Translations under genes and position numbers: made by a program
In this document: piece by piece, positions 44,092 through 52,923 of the stretch
How the letters are laid out: each line of letters opens with the position of its first letter
How positions within the stretch are numbered: position 1 is the first letter of the stretch
Assembly (NCBI GenBank): GCA_047601745.1
Contig: JASGIS010000001.1
Coordinates: 248,001-312,000 of the forward strand
Length of the DNA: 64,000 nucleotides
Direction of reading: 5' to 3'
From: JAKPAM01 sp047601745
Lineage (GTDB): Bacteria; Pseudomonadota; Gammaproteobacteria; Burkholderiales; Burkholderiaceae_E
Notes under the pieces: model-generated
Database searches by the model: none
What the model was told of the DNA's origin: nothing
The model's input: the letters and a program-made list of their open reading frames with translations, nothing else

Positions 44092-45777
44092 TCATTTGCG
44101 CTTGCTGCGCAGGATCGACACCAGGATCCAGAAACCGCCGAACGCGGCGGCGACGAAACCCAGGATGCCCAGCCATCGCACCTTCGATCCGACCTCGCCG
44201 CCCGCGTGCATGACGATCGACGAACCGACGATCAGCGCGGCGGTGACGACGCCCAGCGTCAGCCGGTTCGATGCGCGGTCGATCTGCTCGCCGAAGGCCT
44301 TCAGCGACGTGATCTCGATCTGCATGTGCAGCCGGCCGCTGCGCGCGCTGCGCAGCAGTTGCCGCAGGTCGCGCGGCGCGCGCGACAGCAGCGTCACCGC
44401 GTCGCCGAGCGCGCGCCAGCCGCGCCGCGCCAGCGCGGCCGGCCGATGCCGCTGCATCAGCACCTGCTCGAGGTACGGCGTCATCTGCGTCGCCATGTCG
44501 AAGTCGGGATCGAGCTGCCGCCCGAGGCCCTCGAGGCTGATGAACGCCTTGACCATCAGCACCAGGTCGGGCGGCAGCACGAGCCCGTGCTCGCGCAGGA
44601 TCGATGCCGCCTCGGACAGCATCTTCGACAGCCGGTACTGGCGCAACGGAATGCCCCGGTACTGGTCGACGAACGCGTCGATGTCGGCCAGCAGCCGCGT
44701 TTCGTCGACGACGGAATCGCCTTCGGCCTCGGCCCAGTCGATCAGCACGTGCACGGCCGATTCGCTGTCGTGGATCGCCAGGCCGTGCAGCAACTGCGCC
44801 AACTGGTAGCGCCGCTCGCGCGACAGCCAGCCGACCATGCCGAAATCGATGAACGCGATCCGGTTGCCCGGCAGGTAGAACACGTTGCCCGGATGCGGGT
44901 CGGCGTGGAACAGGCCGTCTTCGAGGATCATCTTGAGCACGGCCTGCGCGCCGCGGCGGGCCAGCTCGCGCCGGTCCAGGCCGGCCGGTTCGATCGCGTC
45001 CAGGCGGCTGCCCTCGATGCCGATCACGCGCTCCTGCACGTTCAGCCGCTCGCCGGTCCATTCCCAGTAGACCTTGGGCACGACGATCTCGGGATGCTCG
45101 GCGAAGTTGTGCGCGACGCGCTCGGCGTTGCGGCACTCGGCGCCGAAATCGAGTTCGCGCCGCAGCGAGATCATGAACTGCTGGACGACCTGCCTGGGCC
45201 GGTAGCGGCGCAGGTCCGGCATCTTGGCCTCGATGACCTCGGCCAGCAGTAGCATCAGGCGCAGGTCGGCCTCGATGACCTGGCGGATGCCCGGACGGCG
45301 GATCTTCAGCACCACCTCGGTGCCGTCGGGCAACTGCGCGCGGTGCGCCTGCGCGAGCGAGGCAGCCGCCAGCGGGATCTCGTCGATGACCGGAAACACG
45401 CGATGCGGCTCGTCGCCGAGGTCTTCGCGCAACTGCGGCAGGATCCGCGCCCACGGCACGGCCGGCACGCCGTTCTGCAGGCGGCCGAACTCGGCGATCC
45501 AGTCGGGCGGAAACAGGTCGACGCGCGTCGCCAGCACCTGGCCGAGCTTGACGAACGTCGGCCCGAGGTCCTCCATCGACCGGCGCAATCGCATCGGCAG
45601 CGTCATCTGCGCGATGCCCTCGACGGTCTGCCAGTGCAGGATGCGCCCCGCGCGTTCGAGCGCGCCGGCGAGCCCGATGCGGTGGACGAGGTCGCCGAAT
45701 CCGTAGCGGATCAGGACGGCGGCGATCTGGTTGACTCGACCCAGATCCCGGATGGCTCCGAACGCTTCACGCAGCAT
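44092..45777 (-). CDS. ABC1/UbiB/AarF family atypical kinase
   Basis: A 561-residue UbiB-family protein. The KxGQ motif (FVKLGQVLATR), ATP-site Lys (VVLKIRRPG), FHADPHPGN catalytic loop and FIDFGMVG metal-binding motif are all present, and two C-terminal membrane segments anchor it (VTAALIVGSSIVM and WLGILGFVAAAFGGFWILVS). The family supports ubiquinone biosynthesis, probably through ATP-driven lipid handling. The ATG at 45777 gives the family's usual N terminus. It diverges from the DUF445 gene. Confidence 0.87.
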   Translation of the reverse strand: MLREAFGAIRDLGRVNQIAAVLIRYGFGDLVHRIGLAGALERAGRILHWQTVEGIAQMTLPMRLRRSMEDLGPTFVKLGQVLATRVDLFPPDWIAEFGRLQNGVPAVPWARILPQLREDLGDEPHRVFPVIDEIPLAAASLAQAHRAQLPDGTEVVLKIRRPGIRQVIEADLRLMLLLAEVIEAKMPDLRRYRPRQVVQQFMISLRRELDFGAECRNAERVAHNFAEHPEIVVPKVYWEWTGERLNVQERVIGIEGSRLDAIEPAGLDRRELARRGAQAVLKMILEDGLFHADPHPGNVFYLPGNRIAFIDFGMVGWLSRERRYQLAQLLHGLAIHDSESAVHVLIDWAEAEGDSVVDETRLLADIDAFVDQYRGIPLRQYRLSKMLSEAASILREHGLVLPPDLVLMVKAFISLEGLGRQLDPDFDMATQMTPYLEQVLMQRHRPAALARRGWRALGDAVTLLSRAPRDLRQLLRSARSGRLHMQIEITSLKAFGEQIDRASNRLTLGVVTAALIVGSSIVMHAGGEVGSKVRWLGILGFVAAAFGGFWILVSILRSKRK

Positions 45778-45914
45778 CGTCGATGGATTGGCCGGACGGC
45801 TCGATGGGATGCAGGCATTATCCGCGATTGCCAGGCGCCCGGGCGCCGGCCACCGGATCCGCTCCGCGAAATGCCCGCTTCGACGCGGCACGGCCGATCG
45901 GCTACAGTCGCCGG
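45778..45914. promoter_or_regulatory. Divergent promoter spacer, UbiB-like / DUF445
   Basis: A 137-base spacer that must contain both promoters. No convincing boxes or operators can be placed. Confidence 0.35.
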
Positions 45915-47243
45915 ATGTCCACCGTCCTGTCCACCGAAGCGCCGCTGCCGGCTCGCGAACACAAGCTGCGGGCGCTGCGCCGGATGAAGCGCGTCGCGCT
46001 CGGTCTGTTCGGACTGGCGGCCGGCGTGTTCGTCGCCACGCTGTTCCTGCCGCCGTCGCTGGGGATGATCGGGCTGCGCGCGGTCGCCGAGGCCGCGATG
46101 GTCGGCGCGCTGGCCGACTGGTTCGCGGTGGTCGCGCTGTTTCGCCGGCCGCTGGGCCTGCCGATCCCGCACACCGCGGTGATCCCGTCGAACAAGGATC
46201 GCATCGCCGACAACCTCGCGCGCTTCGTGCAGGAGAAATTCCTCGACCCGGACGCGCTGATCGCGCAGATGCGCCGCATCGATCCGGCCGCGTATCTGGC
46301 GCAATGGCTTGCCCAGCCGGCCAACGTGCGCTGCATCGGCGGCCACGTCGGGCGGGTGGCGCGCACCTGGCTGCAGTTCGTCGACGACAAGCCGATGCAG
46401 GGCTTCTTCGGCGATGCGCTGCGAACGGTCATCAACAAGATCGACCTGTCGCCGGCGCTGGGCTCGATGCTGGACGTGCTGACGCGCGACGGGCGCCACC
46501 AGCAACTGCTCGACGCGCTGATCGGCTATGCGCTGCGCGAGCTGCAAAAGCCGTCGGTGCGCGGCGAGATCGCGCGCCGCGTCGTGCAATGGCTGAAGGA
46601 AGAGCACAAGTGGAAGCAGTTGCTGATCCCGACCGAGTGGCTGACGACGCAGGTCGTCGACGCGGCGGGCTCGGTGATCGACCGGCTGCTGACCGACATC
46701 AGCCAGCGGCCCGAGCACGAGATCCGCGCGATCTTCGACGGCCAGGTCGACAAGCTGGTCGCGCAACTGCGGCAGAACGAGGCGTTCCTGCGCAAGGGTG
46801 ACGAGCTGAAGGAATACATCCTGCACAACGCGGCGATGGCCGGCTACGCGCGCGACCTGTGGGCCCAGTTGCGCGGCTGGCTGACCGACGACCTCGAACG
46901 GCCCGCCGACGCGTCGCGGGTGCTGCAGCATACCGAGCGCATCGGTGCGTGGCTGGCCGACGAGCTGGCGCGCGACGAGGCGCTGCGCCGCTCGCTGAAC
47001 GACTACCTGGAGGCGCTCGCGCAACTGCTGGCGCCGCAGCTCGGCGATTTCCTGACCGGACACATCCGCGACACGGTCCGCAAATGGGATGCCGGCGACA
47101 TGTCCGAGCAGATCGAGCTGCAGATCGGCGCGGACCTGCAGTTCATCCGGATCAACGGCACGCTGGTCGGCGGCGCGATCGGCCTGCTGCTGTTCGTGAT
47201 CGCGCACGCGGCGCAGATCTGGACCGCGCTCGGCGGCGGCTGA
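45915..47243 (+). CDS. DUF445 family inner-membrane protein
   Basis: A 442-residue protein with two N-terminal membrane segments (about 28-50 and 55-80, including AVAEAAMVGALADWFAVVALFRRPLGLPIPHTAVIP, the DUF445 signature), a long helical domain, and one C-terminal membrane segment (LVGGAIGLLLFVIAHAA). Function unknown; YjiN of E. coli belongs to the family. The start at 45915 is set by the length of the cytoplasmic N terminus. Its stop codon is the first of three copies of an 11-bp repeat. Confidence 0.83.
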   Translation: MSTVLSTEAPLPAREHKLRALRRMKRVALGLFGLAAGVFVATLFLPPSLGMIGLRAVAEAAMVGALADWFAVVALFRRPLGLPIPHTAVIPSNKDRIADNLARFVQEKFLDPDALIAQMRRIDPAAYLAQWLAQPANVRCIGGHVGRVARTWLQFVDDKPMQGFFGDALRTVINKIDLSPALGSMLDVLTRDGRHQQLLDALIGYALRELQKPSVRGEIARRVVQWLKEEHKWKQLLIPTEWLTTQVVDAAGSVIDRLLTDISQRPEHEIRAIFDGQVDKLVAQLRQNEAFLRKGDELKEYILHNAAMAGYARDLWAQLRGWLTDDLERPADASRVLQHTERIGAWLADELARDEALRRSLNDYLEALAQLLAPQLGDFLTGHIRDTVRKWDAGDMSEQIELQIGADLQFIRINGTLVGGAIGLLLFVIAHAAQIWTALGGG

Positions 47244-47272
47244 CCGACTGCTGACCGACTGCTGACCGACTA
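47240..47272. repeat. Tandem repeat, 3 x 11 bp (CTGACCGACTG)
   Basis: Three contiguous units, the last ending in A. The first contains the TGA stop codon of the DUF445 gene. Confidence 0.9.
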
Positions 47273-47278
47273 CAGACT

Positions 47279-47338
47279 GACGGGCGGGATCGTCCTGACG
47301 CGACGAGCGGCCGTGGCGGGTTCGTGCACGGATTCTCA
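47279..47338 (-). repeat. 60-bp dispersed repeat, copy B (intact)
   Basis: Differs from 25476-25535 at three positions. On the minus strand it starts with the panB stop codon TGA and runs downstream. It includes the 5-bp stem CCGTG/CACGG with an 11-base loop. Confidence 0.88.
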
Positions 47339-48172
47339 GTACCCGTGCTGCGCCTCGTCGGGGAACGAGCCGTCCTTGACGGCGGCGTGATAAGCGCGGA
47401 TCGCCGACAGGATGTCGGGCTGGCCCTGCATGAAGTTGCGCACGAAGCGCGGCAGCCGGCCGACGGTGATGCCGAGCATGTCCTGCATGACCAGCACCTG
47501 CCCCGACACTCCCTTGCCGGCGCCGATGCCGATCGTGATGACATCGGGGATGCTGGCCGACACGCGCGCGGCGACCGCGCTGGGCATCAGTTCCATCACC
47601 AGCATCGCCGCGCCGGCGTCGGCGACCTCGCGGGCCTGCGCCATCAGCACCTGCGCGCTCTGGTCGTCCTTGCCCTGGATCCGGTAGCCGCCGATCGCGT
47701 GCACCGACTGCGGCGTCAGGCCCAGGTGCGCGCAGACCGGGATGCTGCGCCGGGTCAGCGCGTCGATGACCTCGGCGGTCCAGCCGCCGCCCTCGAGCTT
47801 GACCATCTGGGCACCCGCCTGCATCAGTTGCACCGAACTGCGGATCGCCTGCTCGATGCTCTCGTGATAACTGCCGAACGGCAGGTCACCGATCAGCCAG
47901 GCCGCCTTGTTGCCGCGCGTCACGCAACTGACGTGGTAGCAGGCCTGTTCGATCGTCACCGGCACCGTGCTCGAATGCCCCTGCATCACCATGCCCAGCG
48001 AATCGCCGACCAGGATCGTGTCGATGCCCGCCAGGTCGGCGAGCCGGCCGAACGACGAATCGTAGGCGGTCAGCATCGAGATCGGCTCCTTGCGGGCGTG
48101 CATCTGCCGCAGCGAAACCAGCGTGTGCGGCTTGCGGCCGCTGTCCGGGGTATCGGTGACGTGGCTGCTCAT
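47336..48172 (-). CDS. panB: 3-methyl-2-oxobutanoate hydroxymethyltransferase
   Basis: A 278-residue PanB: transfers a hydroxymethyl group from methylene-tetrahydrofolate to 2-oxoisovalerate, giving ketopantoate for coenzyme A synthesis. Family blocks seen are [67 protein letters not shown] and [27 protein letters not shown] fixes the ATG at 48172. It lies 11 bases downstream of the histidine kinase stop and has no adjacent panC or panD. The stop codon opens the 60-bp repeat. Confidence 0.95.
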   Translation of the reverse strand: MSSHVTDTPDSGRKPHTLVSLRQMHARKEPISMLTAYDSSFGRLADLAGIDTILVGDSLGMVMQGHSSTVPVTIEQACYHVSCVTRGNKAAWLIGDLPFGSYHESIEQAIRSSVQLMQAGAQMVKLEGGGWTAEVIDALTRRSIPVCAHLGLTPQSVHAIGGYRIQGKDDQSAQVLMAQAREVADAGAAMLVMELMPSAVAARVSASIPDVITIGIGAGKGVSGQVLVMQDMLGITVGRLPRFVRNFMQGQPDILSAIRAYHAAVKDGSFPDEAQHGY

Positions 48173-48183
48173 CGGAAATCTCC

Positions 48184-49551
48184 TCAAGTCGGGGAAGGGT
48201 TCGGGGCCGGCGGCGGGGCGACGCCGTCGCCGGCCGCGCGCGCCGGGAACACGACGGTGGCTTCGAGCCCGCCGTCATTCACCAATGCGATGCCCGCGCC
48301 GTGGGCGAGCACGATCTGGCGGACGATCGCCAGGCCCAGGCCGCTGCCGGCAGCCTCGTTGCCCGGCACGCGATGGAAGCGGTCGAACACGCGCGGCAAC
48401 TGGTCTTCGGGAATGCCGGGGCCGTTGTCGCGCACGGTCAGCCGCGCCCGCCCCGCCTCGTCCCGATCGACCCGCAGGTCCACGCGACCGCCCGCCTGCG
48501 TGTAGCGCACCGCATTGTCCACCAGATTGCCGATCAGGATCGCCAGCGCGTCGGCGTTGCCGTCGATGAGCGGCGGCGGCCCCCCGTCGACGATGCCATC
48601 GTCGATGCCGATGTCGATGCCGCGCTGCGCGGCGGCCGGCGCGTGGTCGGCGACGACGCCGGCGGCCAGCGCGCGCAGATCCAGCGCGGCGCGCGGCATC
48701 TCGAACGCGCCGGGCTCCTGGCGGGCCAGCGTCAGCAATTGCTGGACGAGGCGGGTCGCGCGGTCGAGTCCGCGCGCCAGGTCGGCGAACGCGTCGCGGC
48801 GGGCGGCCTCGTCGGTCGCGCGCTCGGCCAGGCCCAGTTGCAGCCGCAGCGCGGCCAGCGGCGTGCGCAGCTCGTGGGCGGCATCAGCGACGAACGCGCG
48901 CTGCGCGCCGATCGCCCGGTCCAGCCGGCCCAGCAGGTCGTTCAGCGCATGCGTCAGCGGCTGGATCTCGCTCGGCACGCCGGTATCGGTCAGCGGCTGC
49001 AGCGTGCCCGCGTCGCGCGCCTGAACGTCGGCCGCCAGCCGGCGCACCGGCGCCAGGCCGCGCCCGATGCTGACCCAGAGGACGACGCCGAGCACCGGCA
49101 GCATCAGCAGGATCGGCAGCAGCGTGCGCAGCGCGTTGCCGGCCGCGAGCGCGGTGCGGCCGGCCATCGGCTGCGCGACCTGCACGACGGTGTCGCCCAG
49201 TTCGGCGCTGTAGATCCGCCACCAGCCGTTGGGCGTGCGCAGGCTGGAGAAGCCCAGTTCGGCGCGCTGCGGCAGGATCTGCGCGCCGTGCGAGTAGTAC
49301 AGCCGCAGGCCGGTGAAGTCCCAGATCTGGATGACGATGTCCTGGTCCGGATCGATGCCCTGCGAACGGCCCGGTCCCATCGGCGAAAACGCATGGCTGG
49401 GCAGCGACAGCGCGAGCTGGCGCAACTGGTGATCGAGCAGCAGATCGGCCTCCTGCCGTGCCTGCCGGTAGATCAGCGCGGCCGCCAGCGCCAGCGCGAC
49501 GCCCAGGCCGAGCGAGATCCACAGCAGCAGGCGGCGGCGGATCGAGATCAT
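48184..49551 (-). CDS. Sensor histidine kinase (TctE/QseC-like)
   Basis: A 455-residue membrane kinase: TM1 (about residues 8-27), a 2CSK_N-type periplasmic region starting [22 protein letters not shown]2 (about 145-165), a HAMP segment, an H-box [17 protein letters not shown]-box [12 protein letters not shown], and G-boxes DNGPGIP and GSGLGLAIV. It pairs with the response regulator upstream, whose stop overlaps its start. Family members respond to tricarboxylates, quorum or metal signals; the signal here is unknown. Confidence 0.9.
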   Translation of the reverse strand: MISIRRRLLLWISLGLGVALALAAALIYRQARQEADLLLDHQLRQLALSLPSHAFSPMGPGRSQGIDPDQDIVIQIWDFTGLRLYYSHGAQILPQRAELGFSSLRTPNGWWRIYSAELGDTVVQVAQPMAGRTALAAGNALRTLLPILLMLPVLGVVLWVSIGRGLAPVRRLAADVQARDAGTLQPLTDTGVPSEIQPLTHALNDLLGRLDRAIGAQRAFVADAAHELRTPLAALRLQLGLAERATDEAARRDAFADLARGLDRATRLVQQLLTLARQEPGAFEMPRAALDLRALAAGVVADHAPAAAQRGIDIGIDDGIVDGGPPPLIDGNADALAILIGNLVDNAVRYTQAGGRVDLRVDRDEAGRARLTVRDNGPGIPEDQLPRVFDRFHRVPGNEAAGSGLGLAIVRQIVLAHGAGIALVNDGGLEATVVFPARAAGDGVAPPPAPNPSPT

Positions 49552-50237
49552 CCGCCGGTGCCGGCGGCCGGCTCGTCGAAACCGCCGATCATGTAGCCGA
49601 CGCCGCGCACGTTGCGCACCGCGCCGCTGCCGAGCTTGCGGCGCAGCGCGTGGATGTAGACCTCGACGGTGTTGCTGCCGACCTCGTCGTCCCAGCCGTA
49701 GATGCGCTCCTGCAACTGCGCGACCGACAACACGGCGCCCGGCCGGTCGAGCAGCGCCTGCAGCAGCGCGAACTCGCGCGGCGACAGCGCGACCGGCTCG
49801 CCGCGCAGCCTGACCTGGCGCGTCAGCGGATTGACCTGCAGCGGACCGTGCGTGAGCACCGGCTCGCCGCGACCGGCGCGCCGCCGCAGCAGCGCGTGGA
49901 TCCGCGCCAGCAGCTCGTCGAGATCGTAGGGCTTGATCAGGTAGTCGTCGGCGCCGGCGTTCAGGCCGGCGACGCGATCGGCGACCGCGTCGCGCGCGGT
50001 GGTGATCAGGATCGGCAGGTCCCGGCCGCGCGCGCGCCAGTCCTTGAGCAGATCGAGCCCGCCGCGGCGCGGCAGCCCCAGGTCCAGCAGCACGAGATCG
50101 TACGGGGCGGCGTCGTCGACGGCCAGTTCGGCCTCGCGCCCGTCGCGCGCCCAGTCGACGGTGAAGCCTTCGAGCCGCAGCGCCTTGCGCGCGCTCTCGC
50201 CGACCATCGGGTCGTCCTCGACCAGCAGCAATCGCAT
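49548..50237 (-). CDS. OmpR/PhoB family response regulator
   Basis: A 229-residue regulator: receiver domain with D8-D9 acidic pocket, phospho-acceptor D52, T80 and K102, and a C-terminal winged helix ending TVEVYIHALRRKLGSGAVRNVRGVGYMI, typical of the QseB/PmrA/TctD branch. It overlaps the histidine kinase gene by four bases and starts one base after the DUF3108 gene stop. Confidence 0.92.
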   Translation of the reverse strand: MRLLLVEDDPMVGESARKALRLEGFTVDWARDGREAELAVDDAAPYDLVLLDLGLPRRGGLDLLKDWRARGRDLPILITTARDAVADRVAGLNAGADDYLIKPYDLDELLARIHALLRRRAGRGEPVLTHGPLQVNPLTRQVRLRGEPVALSPREFALLQALLDRPGAVLSVAQLQERIYGWDDEVGSNTVEVYIHALRRKLGSGAVRNVRGVGYMIGGFDEPAAGTGG

Positions 50238-50238
50238 C

Positions 50239-50988
50239 TCAATCGAGGATCCGAACGAAGCGCAGCCGCTTGTCGCCCTCGGCGAAGCTGATGATCGCCG
50301 GGCTGCGCTGCGCGTCGTCGATCAGCCAGAACTCGAGCAACGTGCCGCCGCCGTTGCTGAGCCGCCGGTACTCGCGCGCCTGCACGCCGGCGCCGTTCTC
50401 GAGCGACACGCGCTGCGGCTCGCCGATCGTGATCGTCGTCGGCTCGACCGAATCCCAGCCGGCCAGCATCAGCGGCGCCTGGCCGGCCGTCGCCCACGGA
50501 CGCGGCTGCGTGCGCGCCAGCCACGACAACTGCGCGATGACGCTGAGCCGGTCCTGCGCGCCGGCCGGCAGCACCAAGTGGCCGGGCTGCTCGGTATCGG
50601 CGAACGCCACCTCGCGCGTGCGCGGCGAGCGCAGCGGCAGGCGACGCGTCTCGCGATACGCGCGCGGCCGCAGTCCGGCCGCGCCGATCAGCCCTTCGCT
50701 CTCGTAGCGCAGCGCCGCCAGCGCGCTGTCGACCTGCAGCACGACGCGGTAGCGCGCTCCGTCGAGGACCTCGAACGTATAGTCGGCGGCGGCGATGCGC
50801 ATCGGCGCGGCGTTGCCGGTCGCGTTCAGGTAGCCGCCGAAGCGCATCGACACCGAGGCCCAGCCGCGCGCCGGCGCCTCGCCCTTGGCGCGGCCCGCCG
50901 CGCGGACGAACGGCGGTACGGCGACCGCCATGGCCGCGACGACGCGCAGGCCGTGCCGCCGGCCCGGATCCGGTCGATACGAAGTCAT
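50239..50988 (-). CDS. DUF3108 family exported protein
   Basis: A 249-residue protein with an N-terminal hydrophobic export segment (GLRVVAAMAVAVPPFVRAAG) and a DUF3108-like beta-rich domain (YTFEVLDGARYRVVLQVDSALAALRYESEG, LSVIAQLSWLARTQP, YRRLSNGGGTLLEFWLID). Probably periplasmic; function unknown. AGGAG supports the ATG at 50988, which overlaps the YihY stop. Confidence 0.75.
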   Translation of the reverse strand: MTSYRPDPGRRHGLRVVAAMAVAVPPFVRAAGRAKGEAPARGWASVSMRFGGYLNATGNAAPMRIAAADYTFEVLDGARYRVVLQVDSALAALRYESEGLIGAAGLRPRAYRETRRLPLRSPRTREVAFADTEQPGHLVLPAGAQDRLSVIAQLSWLARTQPRPWATAGQAPLMLAGWDSVEPTTITIGEPQRVSLENGAGVQAREYRRLSNGGGTLLEFWLIDDAQRSPAIISFAEGDKRLRFVRILD

Positions 50989-51923
50989 GCCGGCTCCTGT
51001 GCGCGGCGCAGATCGACCGCGCGCGCGACCTCCGCACCGAAGATCAGGATCTGCCACGTGTAATGCATCCAGATGAGGATGACGGCCAGTGTACCGGCCG
51101 CGCCGAATGCCGACGCGGTGCCGGCCACGCCAATGTACAGGCCGATCAGGTGGCGGCCGACCGCGAACAGCAGCGCGCTGACCAGCGCGCCGCGCAGGCA
51201 CGCAGCCTTCGACGGCACGCGATCGGGGAAGAACCGCATCACGAAGTAGTACAGCGCGACCGAACCGGCGATCGACACCGCCTGGTCAGCGATCCAGACG
51301 AACTTGATCCATGACGGCAGGTAGCTGGACGCGACGGCGATCGCCGTCGTCAGCGATGCGCTGAGCAGCAGCGAGGCCAGCATCAGCAGCGCCAGCGCGA
51401 GGATCAGCGAGACCGTACGCACGCGAACGGCCAGCAGGCTGTACCACGCGGGCTTGACGGCGCTGACCTCGCGCTTGCCGAAGACGTCGTCGAGCGAGCG
51501 CTTGAGCTCGACGAACACGGCGGTCGCGCCGATCGCCATGCCGCCGAACGCGATGACGGCCGAGCGCACGCCGGAACCGGGCCGGTTGACGCGATCGATC
51601 ATCTGCCCGACCGTGTCGGCCACCGACTGGCCCCACGCGTCGACGAGTTGCGTCATCAGGAACTCGCGCGACTGCCCGGCATCGAGCACCAGCGACACGA
51701 TGGCCAGCACCAGCACCAGCAGCGGCGCCAGCGAGAACACCGAATAGAACGACAACGACGCGCTCAGCCGCGGCGCGTTGTGCGACATGAAGCCGCCGAC
51801 GGCCGTGCGCGTGACGAACCATACGTTGCGCAAGACGGAGGGCGACTGTCCGATGGAGACGCTCAAGACTGACTTTCCTCGATCCGGGTCGGCCGACGAC
51901 GATACCATCTTCGCCGCCGGCAA
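50985..51923 (-). CDS. YihY/BrkB family inner-membrane protein
   Basis: A 312-residue membrane protein with six hydrophobic segments and family blocks LSASLSFYSVFSLAPLLVLVLAIVS, AVFVELKRSLDDVFG and a C-terminal ILIWMHYTWQILIFGAEVARAV. Once called ribonuclease BN, the family is now viewed as membrane proteins of unknown role. The start is uncertain: ATG 51923 or 51908, or TTG 51866 with GAGGA upstream. It begins the overlapping run of genes ending in panB. Confidence 0.85.
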   Translation of the reverse strand: MPAAKMVSSSADPDRGKSVLSVSIGQSPSVLRNVWFVTRTAVGGFMSHNAPRLSASLSFYSVFSLAPLLVLVLAIVSLVLDAGQSREFLMTQLVDAWGQSVADTVGQMIDRVNRPGSGVRSAVIAFGGMAIGATAVFVELKRSLDDVFGKREVSAVKPAWYSLLAVRVRTVSLILALALLMLASLLLSASLTTAIAVASSYLPSWIKFVWIADQAVSIAGSVALYYFVMRFFPDRVPSKAACLRGALVSALLFAVGRHLIGLYIGVAGTASAFGAAGTLAVILIWMHYTWQILIFGAEVARAVDLRRAQEPA

Positions 51924-51975
51924 CCCATGGGTTTCCGATGGGTCCGGACGAGGCGGCCGGCCTTGCGGGGGGCGA

Positions 51976-52773
51976 TCAGCCGGACGCAGTCGCGCGGGCG
52001 CGCGCCAGGAAGTCGTAGGCGGCGTTGATCCGCTTGATCTCGCGTTCGGCGGCCTGCTGCAACCGCTCGGGCAGTCGCGCGTGCTTGTCCGGATGGTAGT
52101 GCTGGCTGGCGCGGCGCCACGCCCGCTTGATCGCTGGCGCGTCGGCGCCCGGCCCGACCGACAGGATCTGGCGCGCCAGCGACTCGGTCATCGGCGCGTC
52201 GTCGTCGACGGCCGGCGGCGGCGCGGCCGGCCGCCATTCGATGTGGAACGCGCGATCACGCCAGACGGCCTCGAACTCGGATCGGCAGTGCGGGCAGCCA
52301 TAGACCGCGCACACGGCCCGGACCGGCACGCGCAGCTCGGTCCGGCAGACGCGGCAGCGCACCCGCAGCGACGAGGGCATCGCGTCGGCGGCGGAACCAG
52401 TGGAACCAGTGGAACCAGTGGAACCCGTGGAACCTGTGGAACCTGTGGAACCGGCGGAACCGGCAGCACCGGCGGACGCACCGGCAGCGGACGAGGCGGC
52501 CGCCGACGGCCGCGACGCGCCGGACGGGCGCGACGACGGCTCGTCGGCGGCTCCGGGTTCCGCCATCGGCCGAACCGGCGGCACCTCGGGCGGCAGCCGC
52601 CGCAACGCGGCCTCGACCCGCCGCTGCAGCGACTGCGCGGTCGGCGACGCCCGGTGCCGCAGCTCGCGCAGCAGCTCGTTGAGCGTCGTCCGGTCACGCG
52701 GGCCGGCGTCGAAGACGCACTGCAACTCGGGGACCGACTTGTGGAAATGCGGTCGCAACTTCTGCATGGGCAT
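51976..52773 (-). CDS. J-domain protein with zinc ribbon and Thr-Gly-Ser repeat
   Basis: About 265 residues. N-terminal helical part, then a low-complexity stretch of Ser/Ala/Gly containing six consecutive Thr-Gly-Ser triplets, a CxxC/CxxC zinc ribbon (CRVC, CPHC), and a C-terminal J domain with YHPDK. The HPD motif should stimulate an Hsp70 ATPase. The layout, ribbon before a C-terminal J domain, differs from DnaJ and resembles small co-chaperones. Start ATG 52773 or 52767. Confidence 0.8.
   Translation of the reverse strand: MPMQKLRPHFHKSVPELQCVFDAGPRDRTTLNELLRELRHRASPTAQSLQRRVEAALRRLPPEVPPVRPMAEPGAADEPSSRPSGASRPSAAASSAAGASAGAAGSAGSTGSTGSTGSTGSTGSTGSAADAMPSSLRVRCRVCRTELRVPVRAVCAVYGCPHCRSEFEAVWRDRAFHIEWRPAAPPPAVDDDAPMTESLARQILSVGPGADAPAIKRAWRRASQHYHPDKHARLPERLQQAAEREIKRINAAYDFLARARATASG
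52393..52464. repeat. Coding tandem repeat, 8 x 9 bp
   Basis: Eight units of GGAACCNGT-type sequence, of which three (GGAACCAGT) are identical. On the minus strand they encode mainly Thr-Gly-Ser in the J-domain protein linker. Period nine keeps the frame, so copy number can vary without loss of function. Confidence 0.9.
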
Positions 52774-52923
52774 GGCACCCGGGGGCGCCCGGAGGCGCCG
52801 CCGGCTTCGATGGGCTGAGTCCCGATGGCGCCCGCCCCGACCGTTCCGTCGGCCGGCGGGCGTCACCGTGTCTCCACGGTATCGGCAGCCGGCCGTCAGG
52901 CTTGAATCCGGCGTCCGAGCCGC

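Noticed and set aside
44006..45454. Large minus-strand frame overlapping the UbiB-like gene
   Set aside because: Shadow frame, Arg/Ala/Pro-rich, contradicted by the clear UbiB motifs in the other frame.
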